Source of the DNA: WSZJ01 sp964590435
GTDB lineage: Bacteria > Planctomycetota > MHYJ01 > WSZJ01
Assembly (NCBI GenBank): GCA_964590435.1
Contig: CAZPWT010000015.1
Coordinates: forward strand, 1-64,000
Reading direction: 5' to 3'
Length of the DNA: 64,000 bases
Shown here piece by piece: positions 53,738 to 62,108 of the stretch (within the stretch, counting starts at the first letter, position 1; each line of letters begins with the position of its first letter). A program made the position numbers and the translations under genes. The notes beneath the pieces are model-generated. The model saw only the letters and a list, made by a program, of their open reading frames with translations, was not told where the DNA came from and did not search any database.

Positions 53738-55666
53738 ATGGGCTCCCGGAACAGGTTCGCGGCGCCGTCGTGCGCCGAGCGGATGGCACGCGAAGAAGCG
53801 GCACGGCAGGAGGAACGCACGCCGGAGCGCTGGCTCCTGCGCAGCCCGGCCTGGGCCGTCGCCTTCGCGCTCCACGTCCTCGCCGCAGTCGTGCTCATGA
53901 ACATCGTCCGCTTCACCGCCCGCCCGTCGGGCGGAAAGGTGCTCCGTCTCACGTTCTCGCCCCCCCGGCCCGCTCCCGCGGGCGGCGCGCTCCAGGGCGA
54001 CCAGGACAACGGCGTGAACGGGAAGGACAACGAGGACTCGCCGCCGGGCGGGCCGGCTCCCGTCGCGGTCCTGCCGCCCGTCCAGGAGCGCGCGGCCGCA
54101 ATCCAGCTCCCCGGGCTCGGCAACTCCTGCACGGTCGCGACCTCCTTCGGCAACGGCGGGCTCTTCGCCGGCCGCGGCGGGGCGGGCCGCGGGGAGGCCC
54201 TCCGCCGGTACGGCGGCGACGGGAAGACCGAGGCCTCGGTCGAGCTCGCGCTGGGCTGGCTGGCGGCCCACCAGGATCGCGACGGCGGGTGGGGCGCGGC
54301 GGACTGCGGCCACCGCGGCTGCACCCAGGTCGCCACGAGCTACCGCTCCGCGCTCTCGGGACTTGCCCTCCTGGCTTTCCTCGCCCACGGGCATTCCCAC
54401 GCCAGTCCCGACGATCCCCGCCGCGAGACGGTGCGCGCGGCGATGAAGTACCTGCTGAAGCGCCAGGGCGCCGACGGGCTCTTCATCGAAACGGGAATCG
54501 GGTACCAGCAGTCGATGTACACGCACGGGATCGTGACGTTTGCGCTGGCGGAGCTCCACGCGATGACGCAGGAGCCGCTTCTGCGCGACCCGATCGCGCG
54601 GGCGGTGGAGGCGAGCGCGGACGCCCAGCAGTCGTCGGGCGGCTGGGACTACTCGGCAAACCTCACGGGCCGCTCCGACCTGTCGATATCCAACTGGCAC
54701 GTCCAGGCGTGGCGTGCGGCGCGCCTCGGCGGAATCGCGGTGCCGAAGGAAAGCTGGGAGGCGGCGCGCCGGCTGTACCGCAGGGCGGCCAACAAGCAGG
54801 CGGGGACGTTCCCCTACCAGGTCGGACCCGGTCAGGGGCCAGTCCCCGGGACGTGCGCCGTCACGGCGGCGTGCGGCCTCGCGAGCCAGTACCTGGAACT
54901 GGTCCCCGACCAGGACTTCGACCGCCGGATCGCGGAGATGCTCGCCTCGCGGGCTCCCGTTTACGGCCAGCTTCAGCGCGACGGCGGCGACGACCTGACC
55001 GGCGGCTGGATCTCGACGAACGCCGGGCACTACTTCACCTACTACGCCACCCTCTTCCTCTTCCACGCAGGCGGCGACCTGTGGGACGAGTGGAATGCGA
55101 AGCTGAAGCGGATCCTCCCGGAGGCGCAGGAGAAGACGGGCGACGCGAAGGGGTCGTGGGCGCCGGAGCCCACGGATGCGAACGGCATCGGGCGCGTCTT
55201 CTCGACGGCGCTCTCCGCGCTGGACCTCCAGATCTACTACCGCTACCTGCCGACGACCGGGAAGGACGGAGAGGAGATGGGCGGGTTGCGCGAAGCGAAG
55301 ACGATCCCCGACGCGGACCTGCTCGCGGCGCTGAAGGGCGAGAACGAGCGGGCGCGGACCCAGGCCGGGCGGGAGCTGGCGCGCCGGCAGGTCGACGGCG
55401 CCGGGATTCCGATCCTGGAGGCCGCGGAATCCAGCTCCGGGGTCACCCGGGCGCAACTTCTGCAGTACGCCGGGCTCTTCCCCGCCTCGGAGGACGTGCT
55501 GGGCCGGATCGTGGCGATCCTTGCCGGCGATTCGGACGAGGAGGTCCGGCTGGCCGCCAACGAGTCGCTGCGGCTCCTCACGGGCGCACGGCTGAGCACC
55601 CCGGCGCAGTGGCGCTCATGGATGATGAACCGCAAGAACCTGAAAGGAGCGGAAGCGGGCCGGTAA
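53738..55666 (+). CDS. membrane-anchored squalene-cyclase/prenyltransferase-fold protein
   Basis: 642 residues: cytoplasmic tail, one TonB-like membrane helix (AWAVAFALHVLAAVVLMNIV), a proline/glycine linker, then an alpha/alpha toroid of the terpene-cyclase/prenyltransferase fold (about 165-480). QW-like repeats are visible: ALGWLAAHQDRDGGWG, YLLKRQGADGLF, ASADAQQSSGGWDYS, LTGGWISTNAGHYFTYY. The DxDD cyclase acid is not evident, so it is probably a binding protein and not a hopene cyclase. A HEAT-like C-terminal segment follows. The ribosome-binding site CGGAGGAAG is strong. Confidence 0.83.
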   Translation: MGSRNRFAAPSCAERMAREEAARQEERTPERWLLRSPAWAVAFALHVLAAVVLMNIVRFTARPSGGKVLRLTFSPPRPAPAGGALQGDQDNGVNGKDNEDSPPGGPAPVAVLPPVQERAAAIQLPGLGNSCTVATSFGNGGLFAGRGGAGRGEALRRYGGDGKTEASVELALGWLAAHQDRDGGWGAADCGHRGCTQVATSYRSALSGLALLAFLAHGHSHASPDDPRRETVRAAMKYLLKRQGADGLFIETGIGYQQSMYTHGIVTFALAELHAMTQEPLLRDPIARAVEASADAQQSSGGWDYSANLTGRSDLSISNWHVQAWRAARLGGIAVPKESWEAARRLYRRAANKQAGTFPYQVGPGQGPVPGTCAVTAACGLASQYLELVPDQDFDRRIAEMLASRAPVYGQLQRDGGDDLTGGWISTNAGHYFTYYATLFLFHAGGDLWDEWNAKLKRILPEAQEKTGDAKGSWAPEPTDANGIGRVFSTALSALDLQIYYRYLPTTGKDGEEMGGLREAKTIPDADLLAALKGENERARTQAGRELARRQVDGAGIPILEAAESSSGVTRAQLLQYAGLFPASEDVLGRIVAILAGDSDEEVRLAANESLRLLTGARLSTPAQWRSWMMNRKNLKGAEAGR

Positions 55667-55669
55667 GGG

Positions 55670-56077
55670 TCAGTCGGTCACGCGCAGCGCCAGGTCGGAC
55701 ACGCTCACGACACCGGACATCTTGCCGTCGGCATCCTGCACGAGAAGCCGGTGGATGCGGTGCTGGCGCATCACCTTGCGGCACTCGTCGAGCGTCGCCT
55801 CCGGCCGGACGGAGGTCACCCGGGGCGTCATGAACTCGAACACGCGGGCCGCCGACGGCGCCGCGGCGCCGCCCTCCAGGAACGCCGGGTCGAGAAAGAA
55901 CTTCGCCAGGTCACGGTAGGAGAAGACCCCGACCGGCCGCCCCGCGTCGTCCGCGACGGGCGCGCCCGACAGCCGGTTGTCGAGCAGGAACTGCGCCGCC
56001 TGCAACACCGTCGCGTCGCGGGCCAGGAAGCGGACCGGGGTGCTCATCACGTCCCGGGCAGTGCGGGGTGCAGTCAC
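55670..56077 (-). CDS. two-CBS-domain protein
   Basis: 135 residues comprising two CBS domains (VMSTPVRFLARDATVLQAAQFLLDNRLSGAPVADD and FMTPRVTSVRPEATLDECRKVMRQHRIHRLLVQD). These pairs bind adenine nucleotides and act as energy sensors. It is a paralogue of the adjacent gene at 56101-56526 (shared RLSGAPV and MRQHRxHRxLV) and probably arose by tandem duplication. The two are separated by 23 bases. Confidence 0.93.
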   Translation of the reverse strand: MTAPRTARDVMSTPVRFLARDATVLQAAQFLLDNRLSGAPVADDAGRPVGVFSYRDLAKFFLDPAFLEGGAAAPSAARVFEFMTPRVTSVRPEATLDECRKVMRQHRIHRLLVQDADGKMSGVVSVSDLALRVTD

Positions 56078-56100
56078 GGTGATCTCCTCGAGAATCCGGC

Positions 56101-56526
56101 CTAGTAATCGTCCCTGACCCGGTTCAGCACGTCCGCGGCGCTCACGATCCCGACCAGCTTCCCGTGCTCGTCGTTCACCAGCATCCGGTGCGTCCGGTGC
56201 TGCCTCATCGCCTTCTTCGCCTCTTCGACCAGGTCCCCCGGCCGCAGGTGGTGCGGATGCGGCGTCATCAGGTCGCTGATCCGCAGCTTCTCGGGATTGG
56301 AAGCGGCTGACGGAACCGGGGTGCTGCGAAGTGCCGGCTCGAGGAAATACTTGGCGAGGTCGCGGAGGGTGATGATGCCGACGACCTTGCCCGAGTCGTC
56401 CACGACCGGGGCGCCGGACAAGCGGTTCTTCAGGAAGAATTGCGCCGCGTCCAGGATCGTGGAGCTCTTCGGCAATGTCAGGACCGGCGTGGTCATGATG
56501 TCGCGGATGAGGATGGGTGCGGCCAT
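56101..56526 (-). CDS. two-CBS-domain protein
   Basis: 141 residues with two CBS domains (IMTTPVLTLPKSSTILDAAQFFLKNRLSGAPVVDD and LMTPHPHHLRPGDLVEEAKKAMRQHRTHRMLVND). It is a close paralogue of the downstream gene. AAGGAGAG before ATG 56526 supports the start. The two probably form a heteromeric nucleotide-sensing pair. They follow trpS on the same strand. Confidence 0.93.
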   Translation of the reverse strand: MAAPILIRDIMTTPVLTLPKSSTILDAAQFFLKNRLSGAPVVDDSGKVVGIITLRDLAKYFLEPALRSTPVPSAASNPEKLRISDLMTPHPHHLRPGDLVEEAKKAMRQHRTHRMLVNDEHGKLVGIVSAADVLNRVRDDY

Positions 56527-56557
56527 GGCTCTCTCCTTCGCTCGAACGTGGCGGTTG

Positions 56558-57511
56558 CTACAGCCCGACGGCCTTCCGGACCTCTGCCATTGTCTCACGC
56601 GCGACCTTGCGCGCCTTCTCGGCCCCGATCGCAAGCGCTTCCGCAACCTCCGCCGCCGTCAGCGCCGCGCGCCGTTTCCGCGCCTCGGCAAAGTGCGACA
56701 GCATCAGGTCTGCCAGCGCCTTCTTTACGTCCCCGTACCCCATGCCGCCCGCCCGGTAGCGCGCGGCCATCGCGTCGCGGTCCGCCGGCGTCGCGAACAG
56801 CTTGTACAGCGCGAACAGGTTGCACGTGTCGGGGTCCTTCGGCTCCGCGACCCCCTTGGAGTCCGTCTTGATCGACATCACCTTCTTGCGAAGCGCCTTT
56901 TCGTCCTCGAACGGCTCGATCGTGTTCCCGTACGACTTCGACATCTTCTGGCCGTCCACGCCCGGCACGGCGGAAACCTCGGGAAGGATCCGCTCCTCCG
57001 GCAGCGGGAACACGTTGCCGTGCGTGTTGTTGAACTTGATCGCGATGTCCCGCGCCACCTCGACGTGCTGCTTCTGGTCGGCGCCGACCGGCACCGTCGT
57101 CGACTTCACGATCAGGATGTCCGCCGCCATCAGCACCGGGTACGCAAAAAGGCCGTGGTCGGCGGGAATCCCCTTCTCGACCTTGTCCTTGTACGACACG
57201 CAGCGCTCGAGCAGCCCCATCGGCGTGACCGTCGTGAGGATCCAGGAAAGCTCGCAGACCTCCGGGACGTCGCTTTGCCGGTAAAACGCGCACTTCGAGG
57301 GATCGAGCCCCAGCGCCAGGTAGTCGCGCGCCAGCCCGTCGGTGTAGTCCGCGAGCTGCTTGCGGTCGCGGATCGTCGTCATCGCGTGGTAGTTCGCGAT
57401 GAAGATGAACGCGTCCGACCGCTGCGACAGCTCGATGTTCTGCCGCATCGCGCCGAAGTAGTTGCCGATGTGCGGCCGGCCCGAAGGCTGGACGCCGGAG
57501 AGAATCCTCAT
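56558..57511 (-). CDS. trpS: tryptophanyl-tRNA synthetase
   Basis: Charges tRNA-Trp in the cytoplasm; 317 residues, near the usual 325-335. Class I signatures: HIGN (14-17) and KMSKS (189-193), plus MLSGVQPSGRPHIGNYFGA-like N-terminus and the WILTTVTPMGLLERCVSYKDK region. I chose ATG 57511 (MRILSGVQPSG), which matches family N-termini; an in-frame start nine codons upstream is possible. It is the first gene of the trpS-CBS-CBS run. Confidence 0.97.
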   Translation of the reverse strand: MRILSGVQPSGRPHIGNYFGAMRQNIELSQRSDAFIFIANYHAMTTIRDRKQLADYTDGLARDYLALGLDPSKCAFYRQSDVPEVCELSWILTTVTPMGLLERCVSYKDKVEKGIPADHGLFAYPVLMAADILIVKSTTVPVGADQKQHVEVARDIAIKFNNTHGNVFPLPEERILPEVSAVPGVDGQKMSKSYGNTIEPFEDEKALRKKVMSIKTDSKGVAEPKDPDTCNLFALYKLFATPADRDAMAARYRAGGMGYGDVKKALADLMLSHFAEARKRRAALTAAEVAEALAIGAEKARKVARETMAEVRKAVGL

Positions 57512-57550
57512 GGACGGTTGATCGCCTTTCGCCTGCAAAGGGTTCAGGAA

Positions 57551-58120
57551 CTATCGGACGTCGATGTATCCCAGCTGCGCGACCTTCCCTTCCTCGATCG
57601 TCACTTCGACTTCCCGGTACCCGTCCGCCGCCGTGCCGACCACGAGCGTCCACTTGCCGGGGGGCAGGCGGTCGATCTGGAAGTGCCCGTCGGCGTTGGC
57701 GCGGGTGATGTAGGACAGCGCGCTGGATTTCTCGGTGCCCTTGCCCGGGATCGGCATCCAGACCTGGGCGGCGAAGGGCTTCCCGGCGAGACGGGCCTCG
57801 CCGCGCGCGGCGCCGCCGGTCGAGAGCCGGGCGGTGACGCGCTCGTCGCCGTCGACTTCGAGCGGGATCGACGCGACGCCGCTGCTCGAGATGACGAGGA
57901 GACGGTAATCGCCCCCCTTGACCGTGTTCGTGACGGTCGAACCTTCGGCGGGCACCCCGCTCCACACCACCTTGCCGCTCGACTCGTCGAGGACGGCGAA
58001 GTTGAAGCTGCCCGGGTTGCGCCCCATCGGGTCGACGGCCGTCAGGCTCACGACGCCTGCGTTCTGCGAACCGGCGCAGCCGGCCAGCGCGAGCACGGAC
58101 AGCAGCTTGAGGATTCTCAT
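57551..58120 (-). CDS. lipoprotein with carboxypeptidase-regulatory-like fold
   Basis: 189 residues; lipobox LALAGC. Two beta-sandwich segments. The second (FQIDRLPPGKWTLVVGTAADGYREVEVTIEEGKVAQL) matches the carboxypeptidase-regulatory-like fold often used for surface carbohydrate or protein binding. No enzyme motif. It starts 39 bases upstream of trpS on the same strand, but is unlikely to be functionally linked. Confidence 0.8.
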   Translation of the reverse strand: MRILKLLSVLALAGCAGSQNAGVVSLTAVDPMGRNPGSFNFAVLDESSGKVVWSGVPAEGSTVTNTVKGGDYRLLVISSSGVASIPLEVDGDERVTARLSTGGAARGEARLAGKPFAAQVWMPIPGKGTEKSSALSYITRANADGHFQIDRLPPGKWTLVVGTAADGYREVEVTIEEGKVAQLGYIDVR

Positions 58121-58159
58121 GCCATGATTCTGCCGACCGCGCGACCGGGTGACAAAGGA

Positions 58160-58187
58160 AGTTCGGAGACGGGAGTTCGGGGACCGG
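58160..58187. repeat. heptamer-phased repeat, four units
   Basis: AGTTCGG-type units in 7-base phase, in the gap upstream of the lipoprotein gene. Confidence 0.65.
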
Positions 58188-58207
58188 ATCGCGAACGCAC
58201 TCGGGAG

Positions 58208-58240
58208 GAAACAACAAGGCCCCGGGGATCACCCGGGGCC
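58208..58240 (-). terminator. Rho-independent terminator of the diiron oxygenase gene
   Basis: Perfect 9-bp stem (58218-58226 with 58232-58240). On the minus strand it is followed by TTGTTGTTT. Confidence 0.8.
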
Positions 58241-58297
58241 CTGATTTCAAGCGCAACCGTCTCCCGGCTTCGTACCGCCATCATGCCGTCGCGGCCT

Positions 58298-59551
58298 CTA
58301 CCACGCGTGCCCGTTGCCGTTCTCGTGCGCCTTCCGGTACATCCCCTTGAACTTCTCGTAGTCCGGGCACTTGAGATACGTCGTCGGAAGCTGCGTCTCC
58401 AGGTACTTGAAGTACGCCTCTTCCCCGATCGGCTTCCCGCCCTCGGTGATCAGCTCGCCGCGCAGGCTGAACGGCTGAAGCGCGTACTCCGGGAGGCCGC
58501 GGCGGCGGTAGAACTTGTTAGACGGCAGGTAGATGATCTCCTCCGCGCTGACGCTGTCGACCTTGTCCCCCGTCTGGAGGATTTCGTTCACCACCCGCCG
58601 CGAATCCTGCGGCGTGTGCTTCGGGTTCCGCGCCTGCACGATCCCGATATTCACGTGCTCCAGGATCTGGCGGACTTCCTCGATGTAGTCGGCCTGCGCC
58701 TGCCCGTTCGTCTTGTCCTTGAACCCGAACTCCACCGTGGTCGTCCCGCCGTGCTCGTTCCCGAACATCTCCAGCCCGCGCGGATACCACTGGTTGATCG
58801 TCTTCTGGATCTCGGGGAACGACCACTTCCCCTTCCCGCCCGCCGCCTCGACGGCGTACTCGCGCAGGAAGCGCTTCCCTGTGCCGAGGTGGAACCCCTC
58901 CTCGGAGAACATCGGGGGCATGGAGCGGGCCATCGGCGCGTAGGCGAAGACCTTCTGCATGTCGAGCTGGTACTTGCCGACGAGGTCGATGAGCGCGCCG
59001 AACACGATGTTGTCGATGAACTGCGTGAACTCGATGTTGAAGGCGTCGAGGACGTGCTCGCCGGTCTTCATCGCGAGCAACTCGTCCATCGTCTCGGCGG
59101 CGACGTCGCCCATGCCGAGCTTGCGCCAGGTCGCGTCGTGGTCGAGCACCCAGAACATCTGGTACGCGTGCCGCAGTTCCTCCGCCATGATCCGCATGAC
59201 GCAGTACTTGGCCTCGTCCCCGGTCGCTTCTTCGAGCGAAATCCGGTGCTGCTGCACGGACCCGAACTCCGTCGAGCACTGCGCCTTGATGATGTCGCGC
59301 GCGCTGTAGAACATGTTGCCGGCCATTTTGCCCGCCTGCTCGAACTTGGGCTGGCCGGCAAATTTCCCGTACTCGATCAGGTCCGACTTGACCTTGCCGA
59401 TCTTGGCGATGAGGGAGAAGGGCGTCTGGCCGGGGAAGAAGTTGGACCAGTTCTTGTCGAGGAGTTCGAGCTCGGGGAAGTTCTTCTTCTGCCAGTCGAC
59501 GATGGCCGAGTGATAGCGGGGCTTGAGAGCGTCGGCGGTGAAGGCTGCCAT
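58298..59551 (-). CDS. ferritin-like diiron oxygenase, PaaA/BoxB-related
   Basis: 417 residues with no signal peptide. The pattern CVMRIMAEELRHAYQMFWVLDHD and a later FSEEGFHLGTGKRFL give two ExxH-type carboxylate-histidine sites on paired helices, as in the catalytic subunits of phenylacetyl-CoA (PaaA) and benzoyl-CoA (BoxB) epoxidases. None of the pathway partners (reductase, ligase, hydrolase) is nearby, so the substrate is open. It stands alone with its own terminator. A perfect Fur-type palindrome lies 86 bases upstream, suggesting iron control. Confidence 0.85.
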   Translation of the reverse strand: MAAFTADALKPRYHSAIVDWQKKNFPELELLDKNWSNFFPGQTPFSLIAKIGKVKSDLIEYGKFAGQPKFEQAGKMAGNMFYSARDIIKAQCSTEFGSVQQHRISLEEATGDEAKYCVMRIMAEELRHAYQMFWVLDHDATWRKLGMGDVAAETMDELLAMKTGEHVLDAFNIEFTQFIDNIVFGALIDLVGKYQLDMQKVFAYAPMARSMPPMFSEEGFHLGTGKRFLREYAVEAAGGKGKWSFPEIQKTINQWYPRGLEMFGNEHGGTTTVEFGFKDKTNGQAQADYIEEVRQILEHVNIGIVQARNPKHTPQDSRRVVNEILQTGDKVDSVSAEEIIYLPSNKFYRRRGLPEYALQPFSLRGELITEGGKPIGEEAYFKYLETQLPTTYLKCPDYEKFKGMYRKAHENGNGHAW

Positions 59552-60126
59552 GGTTGCGAGTCCTCCGTGGAAGGTTGCTGAAGTTGGGGGAATTTTGACG
59601 GGTGGGATGGAAGCGAATCAAGTGAAACATGAATAAGTTGAGACTCAGTCTCAACACGGAAGGGCGCTTTCCCGCAATCGCCGGCCTGCGGGCTGTCATT
59701 TCACGCCACTTCGCGCAGTCTTCCGCCCCGCCGTCGGGCGCTGCCAAAAATAATGGCCGCGAGCTCAGTCCACTTTGACCCTCTGGAATTACCTTCAGTA
59801 CTCCGAGCGCCTCCGAGCGGGTCCGAGGGAGATTACCTATCGTCGAGAGCGGGACCGCGAAACGACAGGCATGAGAAAAAGCTCACTCGGAACATTTCAG
59901 CTCAGCTTCGGTACTCCCAGGTGCTTGAACCGCGATGACTTCGACGCGATCGATGCAGGGCGCATGTCCAGGTTGAGTGAGCCCTCTGCAGATCGTAGTA
60001 TTGCTTGTTGTGTTCGAAAGAGTGCTCAAGCGAGGGCGTTGCCTGTCGTCCGCAACGGAGCCGTGGGAATCGCCAGTTTTTCGCGTTGGAGCTTCTGTCG
60101 CTCGCTCAGCCAAGGGAGTATCGACG
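59552..60126. other. 575-base intergenic region
   Basis: Divergent gap between the diiron oxygenase and the HEAT-like pair. It holds the palindrome at 59637-59655 and, near its right end, the ribosome-binding site of the next gene (AAGGGAG). Several open frames cross 59750-60126, but none has consistent codon bias, a ribosome-binding site or a recognisable protein. From about 59750 the GC content drops. I see no RNA gene. Confidence 0.6.
59637..59655. promoter_or_regulatory. 19-bp perfect palindrome, Fur-type operator candidate
   Basis: GTTGAGACTCAGTCTCAAC: nine-base arms around one base. The inner TGAGACT-n-AGTCTCA has the 7-1-7 layout of Fur boxes (TGATAATnATTATCA class), and variants with TTGAGACT are known to me from Fur regulons of other phyla. 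It lies 86 bases before the diiron oxygenase start. Confidence 0.6.
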
Positions 60127-61071
60127 ATGTATCCGTCACCGGGTCAAGCTCACGGTTCTCAGAATGGGGAACGGAGAAACCACGGGGTTTCAATCGCCTT
60201 GATCTGTGCGCTGACGATCACGTCGACGACCGTCTTGATCGGGTCTATCCGTGCCCACATGCTTTCCGCCGGGCCCTCCTTGCAGGCAGTCCCCAACGCC
60301 GCGTGGCCGGACAAAACGAGCAAACCGAAATCCGCGGTTTCAGTACCGGAAACGGAGCATTCCGCCGCGGATCCACCGAGACTGCTGGCACCGGCCGCGA
60401 TCGAAGCTGAGGTAGAGTCCAACCCGGACTTCATCCTGGAAGTCTGGGCCCGGTGGAAGTCGCTTCTCGAGTCGGATCCGGCTGCGGCAGAAACACTTGA
60501 ATGGATTCTGGCGACAAGTCCTCTGTCTGCCGCGAGGAAGCTCAGTGACTCAGCAGAATCGGGTCTTCGGGCTCCGAACCCCCGCGCTCGCAACCTGAGT
60601 GTCGTAATCCTGGGCCGGCTGATGGACGCGGCGTCGGCGAATGCGCTCACCACGCAGTTTCCTGCAGAGCTAGATCCGGAGGTGCGCACAACCTACTTGA
60701 AGGCGTTCGCGAACATCGCCGAGATGGGTCCGGTCGCAGGACTGCTCGAGGGGTGCGCTTCGGGTCAGAATCGACCTGAATCGCGTGAAGCGGTTCGTGC
60801 GCTCGCAGTCGGCGGTGAACCCGAGCGAGCCGCCGAGTTCATTTGGAAGCTCTACTGTGGCGCGGGGTCCGCGGAAAAATCCCTGCACATTCTCAACTTG
60901 GGGCAGCTTTTGAGGCGAGGTTCCAGCGGAGCGCGTGATCATCTGGTGAGCATCGCGCGCTCAATGGAGACAAACCAGTTGCGCCGCCTCTCGTTCGAGC
61001 AGATGAAGCGATCCGGCACGCTCTCCGAGTTTTCTGCGACGGAGCTGGCCGAATTGGAGTCCCTCAAATGA
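60127..61071 (+). CDS. membrane-anchored HEAT-like protein
   Basis: 314 residues: short cytoplasmic tail, a membrane helix (VSIALICALTITSTTVLIGSI), a linker, then helical repeats (PRARNLSVVILGRLMDAASANAL, DPEVRTTYLKAFANIAEMGPVAGLL). No catalytic motif. The start is supported by GGGAG eight bases upstream of ATG 60127. It overlaps the next gene by ATGA and resembles it in layout, so the two are a coupled, possibly duplicated pair. GC content is lower than the window average. Confidence 0.75.
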   Translation: MYPSPGQAHGSQNGERRNHGVSIALICALTITSTTVLIGSIRAHMLSAGPSLQAVPNAAWPDKTSKPKSAVSVPETEHSAADPPRLLAPAAIEAEVESNPDFILEVWARWKSLLESDPAAAETLEWILATSPLSAARKLSDSAESGLRAPNPRARNLSVVILGRLMDAASANALTTQFPAELDPEVRTTYLKAFANIAEMGPVAGLLEGCASGQNRPESREAVRALAVGGEPERAAEFIWKLYCGAGSAEKSLHILNLGQLLRRGSSGARDHLVSIARSMETNQLRRLSFEQMKRSGTLSEFSATELAELESLK

Positions 61072-62033
61072 CACGCAGAGCCTTGGGCATCGCTGCGCTC
61101 TCGATTTCGGCGTTGGAGTTGGCCGTTGGCATCGCTCTACTTCAGTTCGACCGCCAGAGTGCGCCAGTCGGAACTGTCGGAGTCGAGAAGCCTGCTCCAT
61201 TTCCCCAACCGGGAGCGCCGGCTTACATGGAGGAACCCCCCGACTCGCAAGCGACGGCGAATCCCGCAACCACGCAGCCAACGACATGGAAGTTAGCGCC
61301 CGGAGATTCTGGGGTTCGCCCGTTCTTCCACGAAACGCCGGTCTTCGACGTCGTGTCCCTGGACCCTGCGAAGTTCATGGAATTTGCAGGTCGACTGCCG
61401 TTGCTAAAGACGGAAGCAGAGCGGGTCGAGCTTTCCCTGCAACTCGTGCTGGTTCTACGCCTTGGAGCAGAACAGCGAGCCTTGGCCCTTCCGCCGGCAG
61501 AGAGTGCCGCCGCCCTCCTGAAGAGCGATTGTGTTGCGGAGCGGTCGCTGTGGGCCAGGCTCGCAGCCGCCTACACGGACCCGCTGACCCGGTCGGCTGC
61601 CATAGAAACGGCAACAGGGGATCCCAACCCGGGAGTGAGATCAGATGCCATCGATGCGCTCGGAACGCGACTTGCGGAGCCAGGAGTCGAAGACGCAATA
61701 CTGATTACGAGTATCGATGGTCCCCTGCGGCCGAGGGCGCGGGCCATCTGGTATCTCGGCTCAATCGAGAGTCCCCGCAGTTACGGAGTCATCTCAGCCG
61801 CGCTCGAATCGGAACACGAGGGAATTCGCCGCTCCGCACGGCGTGCGGCCTGCCAACGTGCGGGGAACGGAGACGACAACGCTTTGCAGCTCGTTCGGGG
61901 AATTACTCTCCAGAACCTCCGGCGCAACGAGGCGGAAGATCTCTGGAGATTTGTTTGCGAAGCCGGATTGACCTCGAAGTTGTCGCCGCCGGACATCGCC
62001 CGGATGGAGCAACTACTCGGGAGACCTTGGTAG
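61068..62033 (+). CDS. membrane-anchored HEAT-like protein
   Basis: 321 residues with an N-terminal membrane helix (ALGIAALSISALELAVGIALLQF), a proline-rich linker, and HEAT-type repeats at about 150-290 (PGVRSDAIDALGTRLAEPGVEDAIL, RPRARAIWYLGSIESPRSYGVI). Coupled to the preceding gene by ATGA overlap. Nothing indicates an enzyme. Both proteins are exported-domain scaffolds with no recognised family name. Confidence 0.75.
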   Translation: MTRRALGIAALSISALELAVGIALLQFDRQSAPVGTVGVEKPAPFPQPGAPAYMEEPPDSQATANPATTQPTTWKLAPGDSGVRPFFHETPVFDVVSLDPAKFMEFAGRLPLLKTEAERVELSLQLVLVLRLGAEQRALALPPAESAAALLKSDCVAERSLWARLAAAYTDPLTRSAAIETATGDPNPGVRSDAIDALGTRLAEPGVEDAILITSIDGPLRPRARAIWYLGSIESPRSYGVISAALESEHEGIRRSARRAACQRAGNGDDNALQLVRGITLQNLRRNEAEDLWRFVCEAGLTSKLSPPDIARMEQLLGRPW

Positions 62034-62073
62034 GTTCATTACGTTCAAATTCATCGAACCCCTGCCACCGTGC

Positions 62074-62101
62074 TTGACGGCACGCCCTAGGGCCTTAGTC
62101 T
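62074..62101 (+). promoter_or_regulatory. promoter of mqnC, probably leaderless
   Basis: TTGACG (62074-62079), 16-base spacer, TAGTCT (62096-62101), then only seven bases to ATG 62109. No Shine-Dalgarno. Confidence 0.5.
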
Positions 62102-62108
62102 TGCACGT

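Noticed and set aside
53738..55666. Squalene-hopene cyclase enzyme
   Set aside because: The fold and QW-like repeats fit, but no DxDD catalytic motif is visible and the protein is TonB-like anchored.
59753..60410. Open frames in the gap before the HEAT-like pair
   Set aside because: No ribosome-binding site, inconsistent codon bias, and they overlap the better supported gene at 60127.
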